Shown here piece after piece: positions 44,994 through 59,900 of a stretch of DNA of 64,000 bases. Under the pieces are notes generated by a model, which ran no database searches, was not told where the DNA came from, and saw nothing but the letters and a program-made list of their open reading frames with translations. The position numbers and the translations under genes are program-made. The stretch is from Paraescarpia echinospica (taxonomy: Eukaryota > Annelida > Polychaeta > Sabellida > Siboglinidae), in NCBI GenBank assembly GCA_020002185.1, contig CM034534.1:32063624-32127623 (forward strand). Reading direction: 5' to 3'. Every line of letters starts with the position of its first letter. Positions within the stretch are counted from its first letter, which is position 1.

Positions 44994-47900
44994 CTGCAAA
45001 ACAAACAGAAAGTACACAAATTGCAACATACAAAACAAGGCCACACACCAGATGGAATGACGTTTTTTATAAAAAGAAATACAATGTGTTTCTACCAAAT
45101 TTGTATAGCTTTGTATTTTATTATTAATAAAGTTAACTTTTATAACAATAATTACGTTACTTCTAAATCATTTTTATTCATAAATAGAGAGTGCTATTAT
45201 CAAGTAACCTATATTGCCAGCCCTCGACATTAACATTGGCCCTTCTGGCTCGGCACCTTTTTTGAGGCTGTCGGGCCAGTTCGGGCCACTAGTTTTCATA
45301 TTTTACTGATTTCAATCCGATTGACCACCATCGTGTTTCCGATAACCCGACCATACCTAGAAAAATAGGACAACCCTAAAGCCTAATCTTTTTATTTGAT
45401 ATATAAATCAATGTTTGTTTTCTTACATTTTTGTTATAACTAATTAAATAACGGCAACTAAAACTCACGTATGCACTGCCAAACTCATTTGTATCCGCCC
45501 GTGATTGGCAAATGGCAATAAGCGATCTTGTTACACGTTAGCTACAGATGGCAGGCAATCTCAACTGTCGTCTGCATGATAAAACCCTAGTGCATATAAT
45601 ATTCCAGAATGGAAAGGCGTGAAGGAAATTGTTTATATTATCAAACATTTGACACCATTGCTAAAGACGGTGGATCTTGTAATACAGCTGTGTCTTGGGC
45701 GGACCGAGAGAAAGGACTGTAGACAGCGTTCGTATTGTCTCACACCAAGACGTTGTTTACATCAGCATCGGTTATCACCAGTCATAATGATAACGTGATA
45801 CACATGGTATGGTATTCAGATGCACATTTATCATATCCTGGTAATACTGGCTTTAGCATTGAGCCTCAGGCACAGCCAAAACCAAGAAATGCTTTTGATG
45901 TGCTGACAGCCAGCTAAAGTAACAAGCCCCGAGCTGAAAATAGGTCAGTAATGTCTCGGATTTTACATTAATGGCAGAATGCAGAGTGATACCACGATTA
46001 AAAATCTTCATTTAACTTTGCATTGCGGACTTCTTGTGAAGCGACCAACAGGCACCTAGGTCTCAACATATTTTTTTTACCAAATCCGGGCCAGTAATTT
46101 TTGGGCCAGCCAGTAACTTTTCAAATCTAATGGCCCCCTGGGCCAGTGGATACAAAATCTTAATGTCAAGGCCTGACCGTTATTCAATTTTTCACAGCTG
46201 TTTTGTCAAACCATTTTTTAGATTTGGAAGAATATCTCTGAAGTAACTAAACTAGCGAAACAAGGCTTTGAATGTAGGATTCGCTTTATTCTTCTCCACA
46301 CAACTGGTAGAACACATTACAAGAATTACCAACAGTTCAGTTTGAAAGTTACATCACTATTGGTTGCAAATTGGATACTCTCTAAAGAAAATATTTACAA
46401 ATACTTTTATTTCAGATTAAAAACATCTAGGGTAATATCTTACCCTGATGAGCTTTGGCTGAACTTGTGTTGTATCTGGTAATATCTACAAAAGAAAAAA
46501 GACTGACATATAACAATGTGGACTGATAGTGAGGCCTGAGGGACCCATCAACGTAGCTAACAGGAACATGCTACTTTAACCATTTCAGTACTACAGCCCT
46601 AACCAGCTGTGACCACTGAATACTGTATTCCTAGTGAATATGCAAGATAATGGACTACCTCACTTCAAGTCAAGATTTGAGCAAAAAAAATTCTTTTATG
46701 AATAGGAATGTTACATATTTTTGGAAAGTATGATAATCAGCGAATAAAATGAGCCATATCATTTTACATTCCGTCGTCATGGTAACCAACAATCCAAGAT
46801 GGCCACCATATTAAGTTCGCCGACATCATTATTATGTCGATCGTCAACATCCGACAAAGATTCTTCGATAAAACTATCAAATAATCTGTCCAAAACTTAC
46901 GGTGGTAAATCGCTAGTTGAAGTAATGCGGTCCGCCATTGTGGCTGCCGCAGAGTTTGATAATCCATCATTAAAAACCGTGAAAATCACCGTAAACTATT
47001 ATTGAGCGATAATAAACAACGACCACTGCTGAATGCCTAATTTATTCGCCTTGACAACCGTACACAACAAGTGGCTCCATGCAGTGGATTAATATGAATT
47101 AAAACGATTTGAATAGCAGACATCGTCAATGTCGGAAAACCGGCCTGTCGTACAGAAGCGTCACAGATAGTGCTGCCGGAAAACCAGCCTGTTGTACTGA
47201 AATGGTTAAAGGTACTAGCAGAAATGCCTGTCCTCTGGATACATACAGACACAAAAGACAGTTTCCCAAATTATTTGTCCATGATGTGTGACACCAGTGT
47301 GAGCAGTTTTTTGAAATGCAAGTAATGTAAAACATTCCCAGTTGATAGACAGTCCTCGGTACAATTGCAGAAAATGTGTTTACAAATGACGGGCATTAAC
47401 TCAAAAACCAGTAATAACCCTCAATGGGAATTTTGAAAAAATAACGACGTTACATTTCTTCCAAAGGATCGTGGATTAATTCCTGAAAGTTTGGCTCCCA
47501 AGATGGAAACTGTCTAGAAGGAAAATATTAACATATACACTATGCTACCATGAGTACAGATAAATGACGGCCTTGCAGACATTTCAACAACTGCCTTACC
47601 TCGGCTAGAAACCTGACGGCCAAGCCAAGCATGGCTGGATGCTGACTGAGGGAGAAACTGTGTTTTGCTGACACCTGGCTGCTTGGAGGCATCAGTCCAA
47701 GCAGGTGGAACACAGACAGGGGGTGCTTGTCAGAACCACTGAATGCACGACTCCGCCACAAGGTGTCGCACATGTCAACAATGTACAGGTTGAACGTCTT
47801 GATGTGGTCGATCAGACGATCACTGCTGGTGGAGGATGTCTTCAGATGGCGGATCGCCTGGTAGGCGTGGCGGTAACTGGCAAACACAGATAAGGGGTCA

Positions 47901-50900
47901 TCTCATTACTTTGCAAGTATAAAAAATAAGGGATGGTCTCGTAAGTGTGCATATTGAAGTAAAACAAGGAGTCGTTTCACAAAATTCAAACTCTGGTGCA
48001 TTGTAATAGCATCTCCCCCGAGACACTTGAGGTTCACCCACTTCATTGGACCTTTGGCCTCTCATCTACCAACTGGTGATATATTTTTAAAAACAACAAT
48101 TGTTATTTACAATGTTCACTTATGTGTTTCTGATATGCAATACTTTTTATAGGGCCTTTCTCTTGCCTGAGATAACTAAATGGTGATCAATTATCCAGAT
48201 GGTGCCATGGTAAATGAGTGGTTTGTTGCTCCATGGGAGGGTGTAAGCTAGTTATACATTATTCTGCTAACCGTATGGGGGAGAACATTTGAGTGAGACA
48301 CACCTGCACATGACGTCACAGAGCCGCATGAGGATGGTGGCATGGTCACCGAAGAGACACTTGTAGAAGAGTTCATGTGACAGGACAGGCGCGACCGGGA
48401 TGTCATAGGCCTGGTACATCGTCGACACCTGTGGAAGATGACAGCACAGGTGAACCGCAGCTCAATTCTGGATTTAATTGACCTATCCATCACATTATAT
48501 GTCGCCTAGCAAAAGTCCGTAAAATCATCAACAAGCAGTTACTGAACACATGAAGCAGTTGTAATTTTCGTAATATTTGTTGTTGAAAATCTGGCCCCAA
48601 AAGTGTTTCTTTATGATAAAAACATAAGGCAAAGTGACAACCATATGTGGGAATGTTTGATTTTGGAGATGTCACACGGCAATGATAATGTAATACACAA
48701 CATATATAACCGTTAACAACACTGTTGGCAAAGCTTCACGGAGGTCACATGCATACTTTTGATTGTGCCCTTGGCAAACCACAACACAGTGGATCCGTCA
48801 ATTATGGTCTCGGTTACACCAGCAAAAATGCCCATTCTCTAGATGGCGCTATGTACACATGGACATAGAAGACAGTTACGTGAAGTATTCGTACCATTAC
48901 ATAAACTTGAGCAGTTTTACTGCACATTTCCTAAGATTATTGCTGGAAGTTATGTAAAACATTCCCAATATTCAATCATGCTGCAATAAATGCACGAAGA
49001 CTATTTGTACATAAATATCCACCACTGTCTATAACCAGATAATCATTCATACAGCTGAGTGAACTGGAGCAATGTAGCATGAATGAACTTGCCCAAGGTT
49101 TGACACAGCAGTGCAGGATTCGAACCCGGGTTCTCTTGATTGAGAGTCCGATGCTCTAGACACTGCGCCACACAATGAAAAAGGTTAACAATGCAGAAAG
49201 ACTGAGAATGCTGAGATGAGAAGACACATACTAGTTCGTAGAAGCTGAGGACACAGTGGTGTAGGAGGACGTGTTCTCGCTCCTGTCGTAACGCCAGCAC
49301 ACTAACATTGTCAACAAACTCAATGAATGACGTGATCGTGTCGAGGGGGTGGAAGGGTTCGCTTGAGAGTGCATCTTTGTCCGAGAACACCGAAAAACTG
49401 GAAACAATTTACGTGATCAACCATGCGGAACAACCCGTCTAACTAGGTAGAACAACAATTATTTCCTTGTGGAATACATACAACCATATGGAACAATACA
49501 TCCAATCTAGCTGTAATGTAATTTATATGTCAACACCATCAAATAATATAAATTACCATATTCGTTCTTTTTAGTATACATGACCTAATTAGTGTAGACC
49601 CGCCCTTTTTCAACATAGCAGAGTAGAGACAGGAAAAATACACATGACTGCCCCATGTGGTGCCACCATTTTGTCATTTCACCCTTGTTTTGTAAACAGA
49701 TTTTTTAACCTAAAAAATTTGTTAAGCATACTGTGCACTAAAAAGAGTGATTACGGTATTTCTTTATACCACTGTTTAGAATTGTCACTAAACATCACTT
49801 TTGTGCTAATATAATTCCATGACACAGCACCGTTTGCCCTTATAGAACATTGATACTCCTCAGTCTTACTTCCATCTGTCATCATTGTCATGCATGGTTG
49901 GACAGTTCCACATGGTTGGATAGTTCCACATGGTTGGACAGGTCCACATGGTTGGACAGTTCCACATGGCATTGACACTGATTCATACAGCCGTATGAAC
50001 TGATGCAACATATGGTTAATGAACTAGCCCAAGATTAACCAGTTCAGTGCCACAGAGAAGATTCCACCAATAATCATTTTTGCCAAGAAGTGCCAAGCAG
50101 CAAGTTGCGTTTTTGCAACGTCTACTGGCATTGGCTTGTTGTGTCTATGACACCATTACAAACTGGCCAAGAAGATTAATCATTACAAAAGGAAGGTGGT
50201 ATTAAAATTACGCTTAGATTAATAAGGTCACCCTTGGGACAGGGTAAATGTGACCTGAATGGTCAGGTGACCATATTAGTAAGACTAGTTTCCAATATTG
50301 TTACAGAAATAATTTTGGCCTGTCCTAGGATGACCTTAATTGCAAGGTGACTCTATTACTGAGGAGATTGTAGAGTGACGTTCCATTGCATTATGTTTTT
50401 GGAATTAAATAGAACATCATCTGCCCTTTTAGGAAATGTATAAAATTACCACGTTTGAGCGGGCATAGAGACATGAGTTCGCAATAAATAGGCTCCATAT
50501 TTGGCATATTACTTGACAAGAGTATTATTAGTTCATGTATACAAAATTTCAAAAAACCATTTAAAATTTCATTTCACTTAGTCTTTAAAAACAGCAGTAA
50601 GATTATTCTACAGTAGGCACTTACTGGTCAGACTCATCCAGTCCTTGGGCCTGTGAGTTCTCGGAGGACTGATACCGTGGCCATTCAATGCTCACAAAGT
50701 TACGCAGCAGGTCGGTGAAGCAGATCAGTATTTGGCACTGGAAACATGCAACACGGATCTTTAAAGTTTAAATATGTGTATGTCTGAAGTTCGGTTGTCT
50801 GTTATGTTACTCAGGGTTGGTAATTGTTTGCAATAGGTTTGGTGAGACAGTTGTACTTGGTCCCACTTTGCAGTCAGGGGCATGGGAACCAGCCTACTTC

Positions 50901-53900
50901 AAAGGTACCCTAAAGGGTTAGGTTGGGACACGTGCCTTTGCAATATAAGTGACAATAACGGCTGTTTATAATTTGAATATGGTGTTTACAATTTCAACAT
51001 TTTGCTGGTGCAACATTCAAATTGCGAAAATTCTGGTTTTATTACACACAATTTTGTGGGCTTTATGCCACATCCAAAAAACAACCTGGCACAGAACAGA
51101 AGATACAGACATGAAGGAAGCAGGACAAAGCTGGGGCACCCTTGCGAGGTTGGCAAGAGACAGACCAGTGTGGAGGAACTCCATTGCTGCCATACACGCC
51201 GTAGGTGCAATGGGAAGTAAGTAAGTACATCTTTAAACATTTATTTTTGTATTTTGAACACTATGATTAAGAAATGGCTTTGTTTAAATATTTACATTTT
51301 AAAATATATACATTTCTGTGCATAATTATAGTAATATCCATATACTTACTAACATGCAAATACACATGCGTGTTTGTTTTACATGCATACAAACAAACAA
51401 AAACAATTTCATGTCATCAAATCACTGAAAATCCATTATGTATTTGTATCATGTTAGTGCTCAACCATACCAGCATTTAAAATATTATCATTATATATAT
51501 TTTAATAAATACATAATATTATCATTTTAGGTAGTTAAATGGTTCATGTTTGTTCTTGCAATAATCCACCACAGTGGGGCTACATGAAAACATACTGATA
51601 TGGTACAGTGTTTGCCCTGGGTAAAATAAGATAGCATGTAAGCACGTTTACACTACTTGTAAAGCATGATTGATAAAAGTCAGTAATCATGATTGTTTCA
51701 TCGTGTTGAGGTGTGGTTTCCACTTGACTACTGGTATTCAGTTGAGGTGTGGTTTCCACTTGACCATTGGTACTCAGTTGAGGTGTGGTTTCCACTTGAC
51801 CACTGGTACTTGGTTGTGGTGATGTTTTTCTTGCCCTAACCCTTGGCCTTGTTGCCACGCTGACCGAGTCAGTGACAGGGGAGGGGTATCATCTGAAGAC
51901 TCTTTCCCCCCATCATCACCTTTAAATGATTATCACATCATAATATTATGATGTTAAATGGGTGGTTTCTGTTCCAAAGATTATACATTATTTGTTGTTA
52001 GCATGCTATGCAATTAATTAAACAGTCATTTCTAGTATGCCACAAAAGTATGTTTCTATTAATCGTTTCTCAAATTGTGTCCTTTTTATAAAACAATGTC
52101 AGTTGTGTAGTATATCCACATTCAGTGCAAACATATCATTGCCTAGCCCAAGGTATTTATAATCAGTTAGTGTACACGGTTTGGGGCAATAGGCATCTTT
52201 TATGAGATATGAACTTTGGTGGTTTATATTTGTAAGTACTTCACTCAAATCAACTTTCCCAAAAGTGTTTGCACAACTCTGTCGGAATATGTATTATGTC
52301 TTTAGCACAAAGATATCTTACGAATCACATTCCTTATTTTGCTAAAACGGCATAGAACATTAGTTAAATACATAAAATATTAGTGGGCATGCCACTTGTG
52401 TCGAATCTGGACCCACCTTGATTTCGAGTTTATAACTAGAGTTTTGCCTAACTTTGATACCTCAGTGAGTTAGTTCCATCATTCAACATTATCCTAGGTT
52501 TAAGAATATTGCGTCTTTTTAGGCAAAAATAGCGTCCCAGTTTATATCAACACATGCTGCCATATCGATCATTTTATGTGCGTGGTGCAGTAACGCACGG
52601 CCGCAGCAGCAACCGGGTCGCTATTTGGGCTTCAAAAGGGTCCAGATTTGATACAAGTGCCTACTAGTGAATAGGATACACGTTTTTATTTGGGCTTCAA
52701 ATGGGTCCGGATTCGACTAGTGACGTAGTGCCATCAGCCTGCACGGTTTTTACTCCCACCACCGTCATAAACCAGAAATTCAACATCAGCTACACCAGCA
52801 TTCTGATTTATTGTGGGCACATACTATAATAGTGAAATCGAGCGCAACAGACATCTTAGTTCAGCTACCATTTTCTTTCCATGTCTCCCAAATGCAGTTA
52901 TCATTTGGGCACCATTTGACATGAATGTCTAGATGTCGAAACTCTGCAAGGTGTCACCATTGGAGACACCGGGGATCCCGCAGGAATATTCCGTGATTGG
53001 ACAACTGACAAATTATGTTTTCACATTGTCCAATGGAGTTAATTTCGAGAGGTAAATCCTAACCGGCTCTGAGCGACGTTAAGACGACTAAACGATGTTG
53101 CTACAAATCTGCGATTTTCCATGAATATCAGTAACTTCGTTATGCTGAATATATAATAATAATAAGATAACTTCTATTGCACCTAAATCCTTGGAAACCA
53201 AGCTCAGAGGTGCATCAAAACAAGAGGATTGGTCAATCTCAAAATCCATAACTAGTATTCCAGTTGTCAAAAGATGGATCAAGAAAGACAAAATTGGCAA
53301 AAAAAGGGAAACACTGTGGTAAAATTAATTTTGAATGAGGCCAGGATTGTTACCATGACAAGTGTTACTGTGATAACATTGTTACCATGACAACAGTGTT
53401 ACCATGGCAACAGATACAAAACACACGCACCTTGACGAAGACGGATGAACAGAACATGATCTTCCTGAGAGGCTCCAAGAGCAACTCATTGAGGGCTGAG
53501 ACAGAGCACACATACAGACATTCTTAGAACAGCAAACACTAATAGAAAAATCATATGTATAATTAGTAAACAACAAGCAAGATTTACAGTCCATATGTGA
53601 TGAGGAAAAAAAGTTAGAACATAGTACTTTGACAGCGAGGAAAAGAAGCAGTCGTTAGCAGAACATAAAAAACCATACTGGCTTGGCAGCCTGGCTAGGA
53701 AGGCATACAGCAGAATGGTTGGAAGATACTTGACTGGGAGAAGTGGCTATGATCACCTACGCCTGCTACAGACACATCTGATAACAACATCTACATAGCC
53801 CACCTACCCGTGAATGGCCGTAATCGACAGCGTGTTATGAGTTTAAGGATGTACACGCGGTAGTCCCTGCCATTCCACAGATGTAGGAAACGTTCCAGGA

Positions 53901-56900
53901 AGAGTTCACACACTGGTAAACCCTCCTGCAACAATGACAAGTATTTAATATCTGACATTCTTTTCATATAGACTTAAGACACTCCAAATTTGGTCAAGAT
54001 TGAACAAGTAGTTTTTATGATATGACAGTTAATTAAAATATGACATTTCACGAGGAGCCTGTTGCCTTAAACAAATTGACATGTACCTCAGAAGGGCAGG
54101 ATACACAAGGATAACAAAGTTGGACTGTCAATAAGCCAATGGCTTCCTTGTCCATTTGTCATCTAGAGGTAAATCTCTGGGTGGCAGTATTGTTCAATCT
54201 ATTTAAAACTAACTTGATGAACTGATTCAGTTGTTAACAGTATTTCTGTAACATGGAGAGTTCTGTGTCATTCTTGTATCCCGCCCTTCTGAGGAATGTG
54301 TCAACTTAGTAAAGGTACACAACCTGCCAAATTGCACCTAAAATATGCCTGAAATATTGTTTGCAATTTGAAAGTTGCACCCGCAAAATGCTCAAATTAG
54401 AAACAAAACTTTCAAATTGCAAGCACTATGTCATGTCTCGTTTATTTACATAATGGTTGTGGGATGTGGCTAATGGAAAGTAACTAGTGGAACGAAAACC
54501 CCGTAAGATGTGGACAACTGACCGATACTAATTAGGCACTGAAGTGGAATAGCAGACCTTGAGGAAGTCGGACACTGCTATGAGCATCATGAGGAGCTGC
54601 TCCCCTCTGTCTGTCTCTCCATCCACATCAGTCAGGAGCTCTACAGGAAACCAATTTATGGCTTCATTTGTGTGTGCGTGCGTGCGTGCATGCGTGCGTG
54701 TTTGTGACTGTGTGTGTGAGCATATGTGTTAGAGTGTGTGCATCAACACATCTTTAAAATATATGGCAATTTACATTTTCAGATGTTTCACAACATAATA
54801 CAATCAATCAAATGTTAATTAAGATACAACGCACAAGTATGGCAGATGAATATTAAGATGGAAAAGTTCACAAAACGTTGTAATGTAAATTAAACGAATC
54901 CTTCAACAAACAGCATATCAACGGCACTCATTCTAGATTCTCAATAAAGCTGAGTGGTCAAGTAGACACTGACCATGGGTCAAGGCGTGGTCCAGCCAGA
55001 AGACGAGGCGAGTGCAGATAGCAGTGTCCGGGTGGCATCTCAGGACGTGTTGTAGGTTCCTGTCTGTCAGGACAGCCGCCATCTGACTGGGCAGCTAGGA
55101 CACAGGAAACAAGGTTACGTAGGACAGTGACACGGTGACAACAACTAACTGCAACAACTGACAAAATGACAAACCAGACAGTGATGGCAACAACCAACAT
55201 GATGACAACTGATGTGCATTGGCAACAATGGACTGTGACAACAGCCACAGTGACAACAAACAACAGTAGCAACAACTGACAATGAAAACTGAGACAGTGA
55301 CAATGGATGTACATTGAAAACAACCAATGAAGTGGCAAAAGCTGACATAAGAACAATTGGCACAGTAACAACAACAGACATAGTGACAACAACCAATATG
55401 ATGACAACAACTAACAGTGACAAGTAACACAGTGACACTGCTGTACAGTGACAACAACTGACAAAATGACAGTGACAACAAATGACAGTGACAATAACCA
55501 ACATAATAATAATAATAGTGACTTCTTATGCGCCAATATCTTCGAAAATTAAGCTCAACTGCACAACAAAACCAAAGGATTAAGCAATCTCGTTATCATA
55601 TACAATGCTTGAGTCGTCAACAGATGGATGAAAGTATAAAGAAGCAAAGGAGGATAGGCAATATTAAAAAGATAGGTTTTTAGACGATGGCGAAATGAAA
55701 CTATATTTCATTCTAATTTAACATTGACAGGAAGTGAATTCCCCAAAGTTGATGCGGCAACTGAGAAGGCTCAAGTTCCTGCATTCGTCTTCACTCGGGA
55801 ATGAAAAGAAGATTACAACTGGTTGACCGTAGCTGTCTGGGATTTCTTGCTGGAGTGAGCATCAAATTTAGATATGCATGTTGTTTGGATGAAAGGGCTT
55901 GATAGGCAATTGTATAAATCTTGAAAATAATCCGATATCGCACAGGGAGCCAATGCAGTGATTTTAGAAGGGGCACTGAGCGAGAAAAACGAGGAGAACA
56001 CATGTTGAAGTTTTGTTATATCTTTGCTTGCAATATTATAAAGGTGGGAATTGCAGTAGTCGAATCTGTTGCTTACAAGAGCTGTTGCGATAGTTTTAGC
56101 GACGGAAAGTGAGATATACTGGCGAATATGGCAAAGATCATGGATATGGTAAAAACAGCAGTGACACGTTTTGGATATGTGATGTTTAAAATTGAAATTT
56201 TCATCAAACGTAACTCCGAGATTCCGCGCTGAGGCGGCTGGTGTGATACTTTGACTCAAGATACTTGTTGGGAAAAAGCCATCAAGTTTACCCCACTGCT
56301 TTGGAGTACCAATGATGAGAAATTAAGTTTTATCTGCATTTAACTTTAATTTGGTGTCATTCATCCAATGGAAGATATCTTGGAGACAATCGCTGAGCTG
56401 GTTTAGGGAGTGATTAGCATCTGATGTAGCCAAAGAAATGTAGATCTGTGTGTCATCTGCGTAAAGGTGATGATCCAAGTTATGACTTTGGATAACAGAG
56501 CTTAGTGGTGAGGTGTAGAGCGTAAAAAGCAAAGGCCCAAGAACAGAACCCTAGGGGACACCACATGAAGTGGGCAGTACGGCTGAAAAGCAGTTACCTA
56601 TCTTTATGGCTTGGTGTCTGTCAGTTAGGTATGAAGAAAACCAGCTCAAAGCTGTGCCTAATATGCTTTATCACGTTGATAAACGTTTAATAAGAATGTT
56701 GTGATCAATGGTATCAAACGCGTCAGACAGCAAAGTACGTGCAGTTACTTTGCCTTTATCGATGTTTAGGTTAGTGTCACTGTGTACTTTTAAAAGAACA
56801 GTTTCTGTGAAGTGAAATTGTTTGTATGCAGATTGCAAAACATTAGATAAGTAAATTTACAAGTATTTTGGAAATAAAGCTGAGGTTGGAAATGGGTCTA

Positions 56901-59900
56901 TAACTGTTTAGGTTGTCTTTAGGCAGAGATGTCTTCTTAAGAACTGGGTTTACATGGGTGTGTTTAAGATCTTCAGGAAAAAAGCCAGAGCACAGTGATG
57001 CATTTATGATATCTGTTATTGGTTTGTATAATGCATCAAGTCATGCTTTTAGCAGTGTGGTCGGGAATGGCTCGAGGTCACAGGATTTATTTGGGGAAGA
57101 CATAATTATTTTCCTCACTTCGTCAACTGTGGCAGGTTCAAACGATACAAGTTGAGAATTTACTTGTGGAGAGTCAGCATTTACAATACTTGAAGTATGA
57201 CCGGAGAAAGCAGACCGGATACTACTGATTTTGTCCTTGACATGACTAGAGTCACACAAAGACTTGATTGATGCATGATAATGGTAACAGCTGACACTGA
57301 CAACAACTAGCACAGTGATGACAACAACTGACAGTGACAACAACCAACATAATGGTAACAGCTGACACTGACAACAACTAGCATAGTGATGATAACAACT
57401 GACAGTGACAACAACTAGCACAGTGATGACAACAACTGATAGTGACAACAACTGACATAATGGTATTAGCTGACACTGATAACAACTAACACAGTGATGA
57501 TAACAACTGACTGTGATAACAACCAACATAATGGTAACAGCTGACACAAACAAGAACTAGCACAGTGATGATAACAACTGACTGTGATAACAACCAACAT
57601 AATAGTAACAGCTGACACAAACAAGAACTAGCACAGTGACGACAACAACTGACAGTGACAACAACCGTCATAATGGTGTTAGCTGACACTGACAATAACT
57701 AGCACAGTAATAACAACTGACTGTGATAACAACCAACATAATGGTAACAGCTGACACTAACAACAACTAGCACAGTGATGACAACAACTGACAGTGACAA
57801 CAACTAGCACAGTGATGACAACAACTGACAGTGACAACAACTAGCACAGTGATGACAACAACTGACTGTGATAACAACCATCATAATGGTAACAGCTGAC
57901 ACTAACAACTAGCACAGTGATGACAACAACTGACAGTGACAACAACTAGCACAGTGATGACAACAACTGACTGTGATAACAACCAACATAGTGGTAACAG
58001 CTGACACTAACAACAACTAGCACAGTGATGACAACAACTAGCACAGTGATGACAACTGACTGTGATAACAACCAACATAGTGGTAACAACTGACACTAAC
58101 AACAACTAGCACAGTGATGACAACAACTAGCACAGTGATAACAACCAACATAGTGGTAACAACTGACACTAACAACAACTAGCACAGTGATGACAACAAC
58201 TGACAGTGACAACAACTAGCACAGTGATGACAACAACTGACTGTGATAACAACCAACATAGTGGTAACAGCAGACACTAACAACAACTAGCACAGTGATG
58301 ACAACAACTGACAGTGACAACAACTAGCACAGTGATGACAACAACTGAATGTGATAACAACCAACATAGTGGTAACAACTGACACTAACAACAACTAGCA
58401 CAGTGATGACAACAGCTGACACTGACAACAACTAGCACAGTGATGACAACAATTGACTGTGATAACAACCAACATAATGGTAACAGCTGACACTAACAAC
58501 AACTAGCACAGTGATGACAACAACTGACAGTGACAACAACTAGCACAGTGATGATAACAACTGACTGTGATAACAACCAACATAATGGTAACAGCTGACA
58601 CTAACAACAACTAGCACAGTGATGACAACAACTGACAGTGACAACAACCAACATAATGGTAACAGCTGACACTGACAACAACTAGCACAGTGATGACAAC
58701 AACTGACAGTGACAACAACTAGCACAGTGATGATAATAACTGACTGTGATAACAACCAACATAATAGTAACAGCTGACACTGACAACAACTAGAACAGTG
58801 ATGACAACAACTGACAGTGACAACAACTAGCACAGTGATGATAACAACTGAAAGTGACAACAACTAGCACAGTGATGACAACAACTGACTGTGATAACAA
58901 CCATCATAATGGTAACAGCTGACACTAACAACAACTAGCACAGTGATGACAACAACTGACAGTGACAACAACTAGCACAGTGATGATAACAACTGACAGT
59001 GACAACAACTAGCACAGTGATGATAATAACTGACTGTGATAACAACCAACATAATGGTAACAGCTGACACTGACAACAACTAGCACAGTGATGACAACAA
59101 CTGACAGTGACAACAACTAGCACAGTGATGATAACAACTGACAGTGACAACAACTAGCACAGTGATGACAACAACTGACTGTGATAACAACCATCATAAT
59201 GGTAACAGCTGACACTAACAACAACTAGCACAGTGATGACAACAACTGACAGTGACAACAACTAGCACAGTGATGACAACAACTGACAGTGACAACAACT
59301 AGCACAGTGATGATAACAACTGACTGTGATAACAACCAACATAATGGTAACAGCTGACAGTAACAACAACTAGCACAGTGATGACAACAACTGACAGTGA
59401 CAACAACCAACATAATGGTAACAGCTGACACTGACAACAACTAGCACAGTGATGACAACAACTGACAGTGACAACAACTAGCACAGTGATGATAATAACT
59501 GACTGTGATAACAACCAACATAATGGTAACAGCTGACACTGACAACAACTAGCACAGTGATGACAACAACTGACAGTGACAACAACTAGCACAGTGATGA
59601 TAACAACTGACAGTGACAACAACTAGCACAGTGATGACAACAACTGACTGTGATAACAACCATCATAATGGTAACAGCTGACACTAACAACAACTGGCAC
59701 AGTGATGACAACAACTGACAGTGACAACAACTAGCACAGTGATGACAACAACTGACAGTGACAACAACTAGCACAGTGATGACAACAACTGACTGTGATA
59801 ACAACCATCATAATGGTAACAGCTGACACTAACAACAACTAGCACAGTGATGACAACAACTGACAGTGACAACAACTAGCACAGTGATGACAACAACTGA

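Noticed and set aside
50035..50175. Possible third TTAA element beginning TTAACCAGTTCAGTGCCACA
   Set aside because: No matching inverted end was found downstream, so the similarity to a piggyBac-like terminus may be chance.
51580..51858. 92-residue - strand Thr/Gln/Ser repeat frame as an exon of CENP-I
   Set aside because: It does not resemble CENP-I, is not bounded by suitable splice sites in phase, and its repetitive part is a 36-bp minisatellite.
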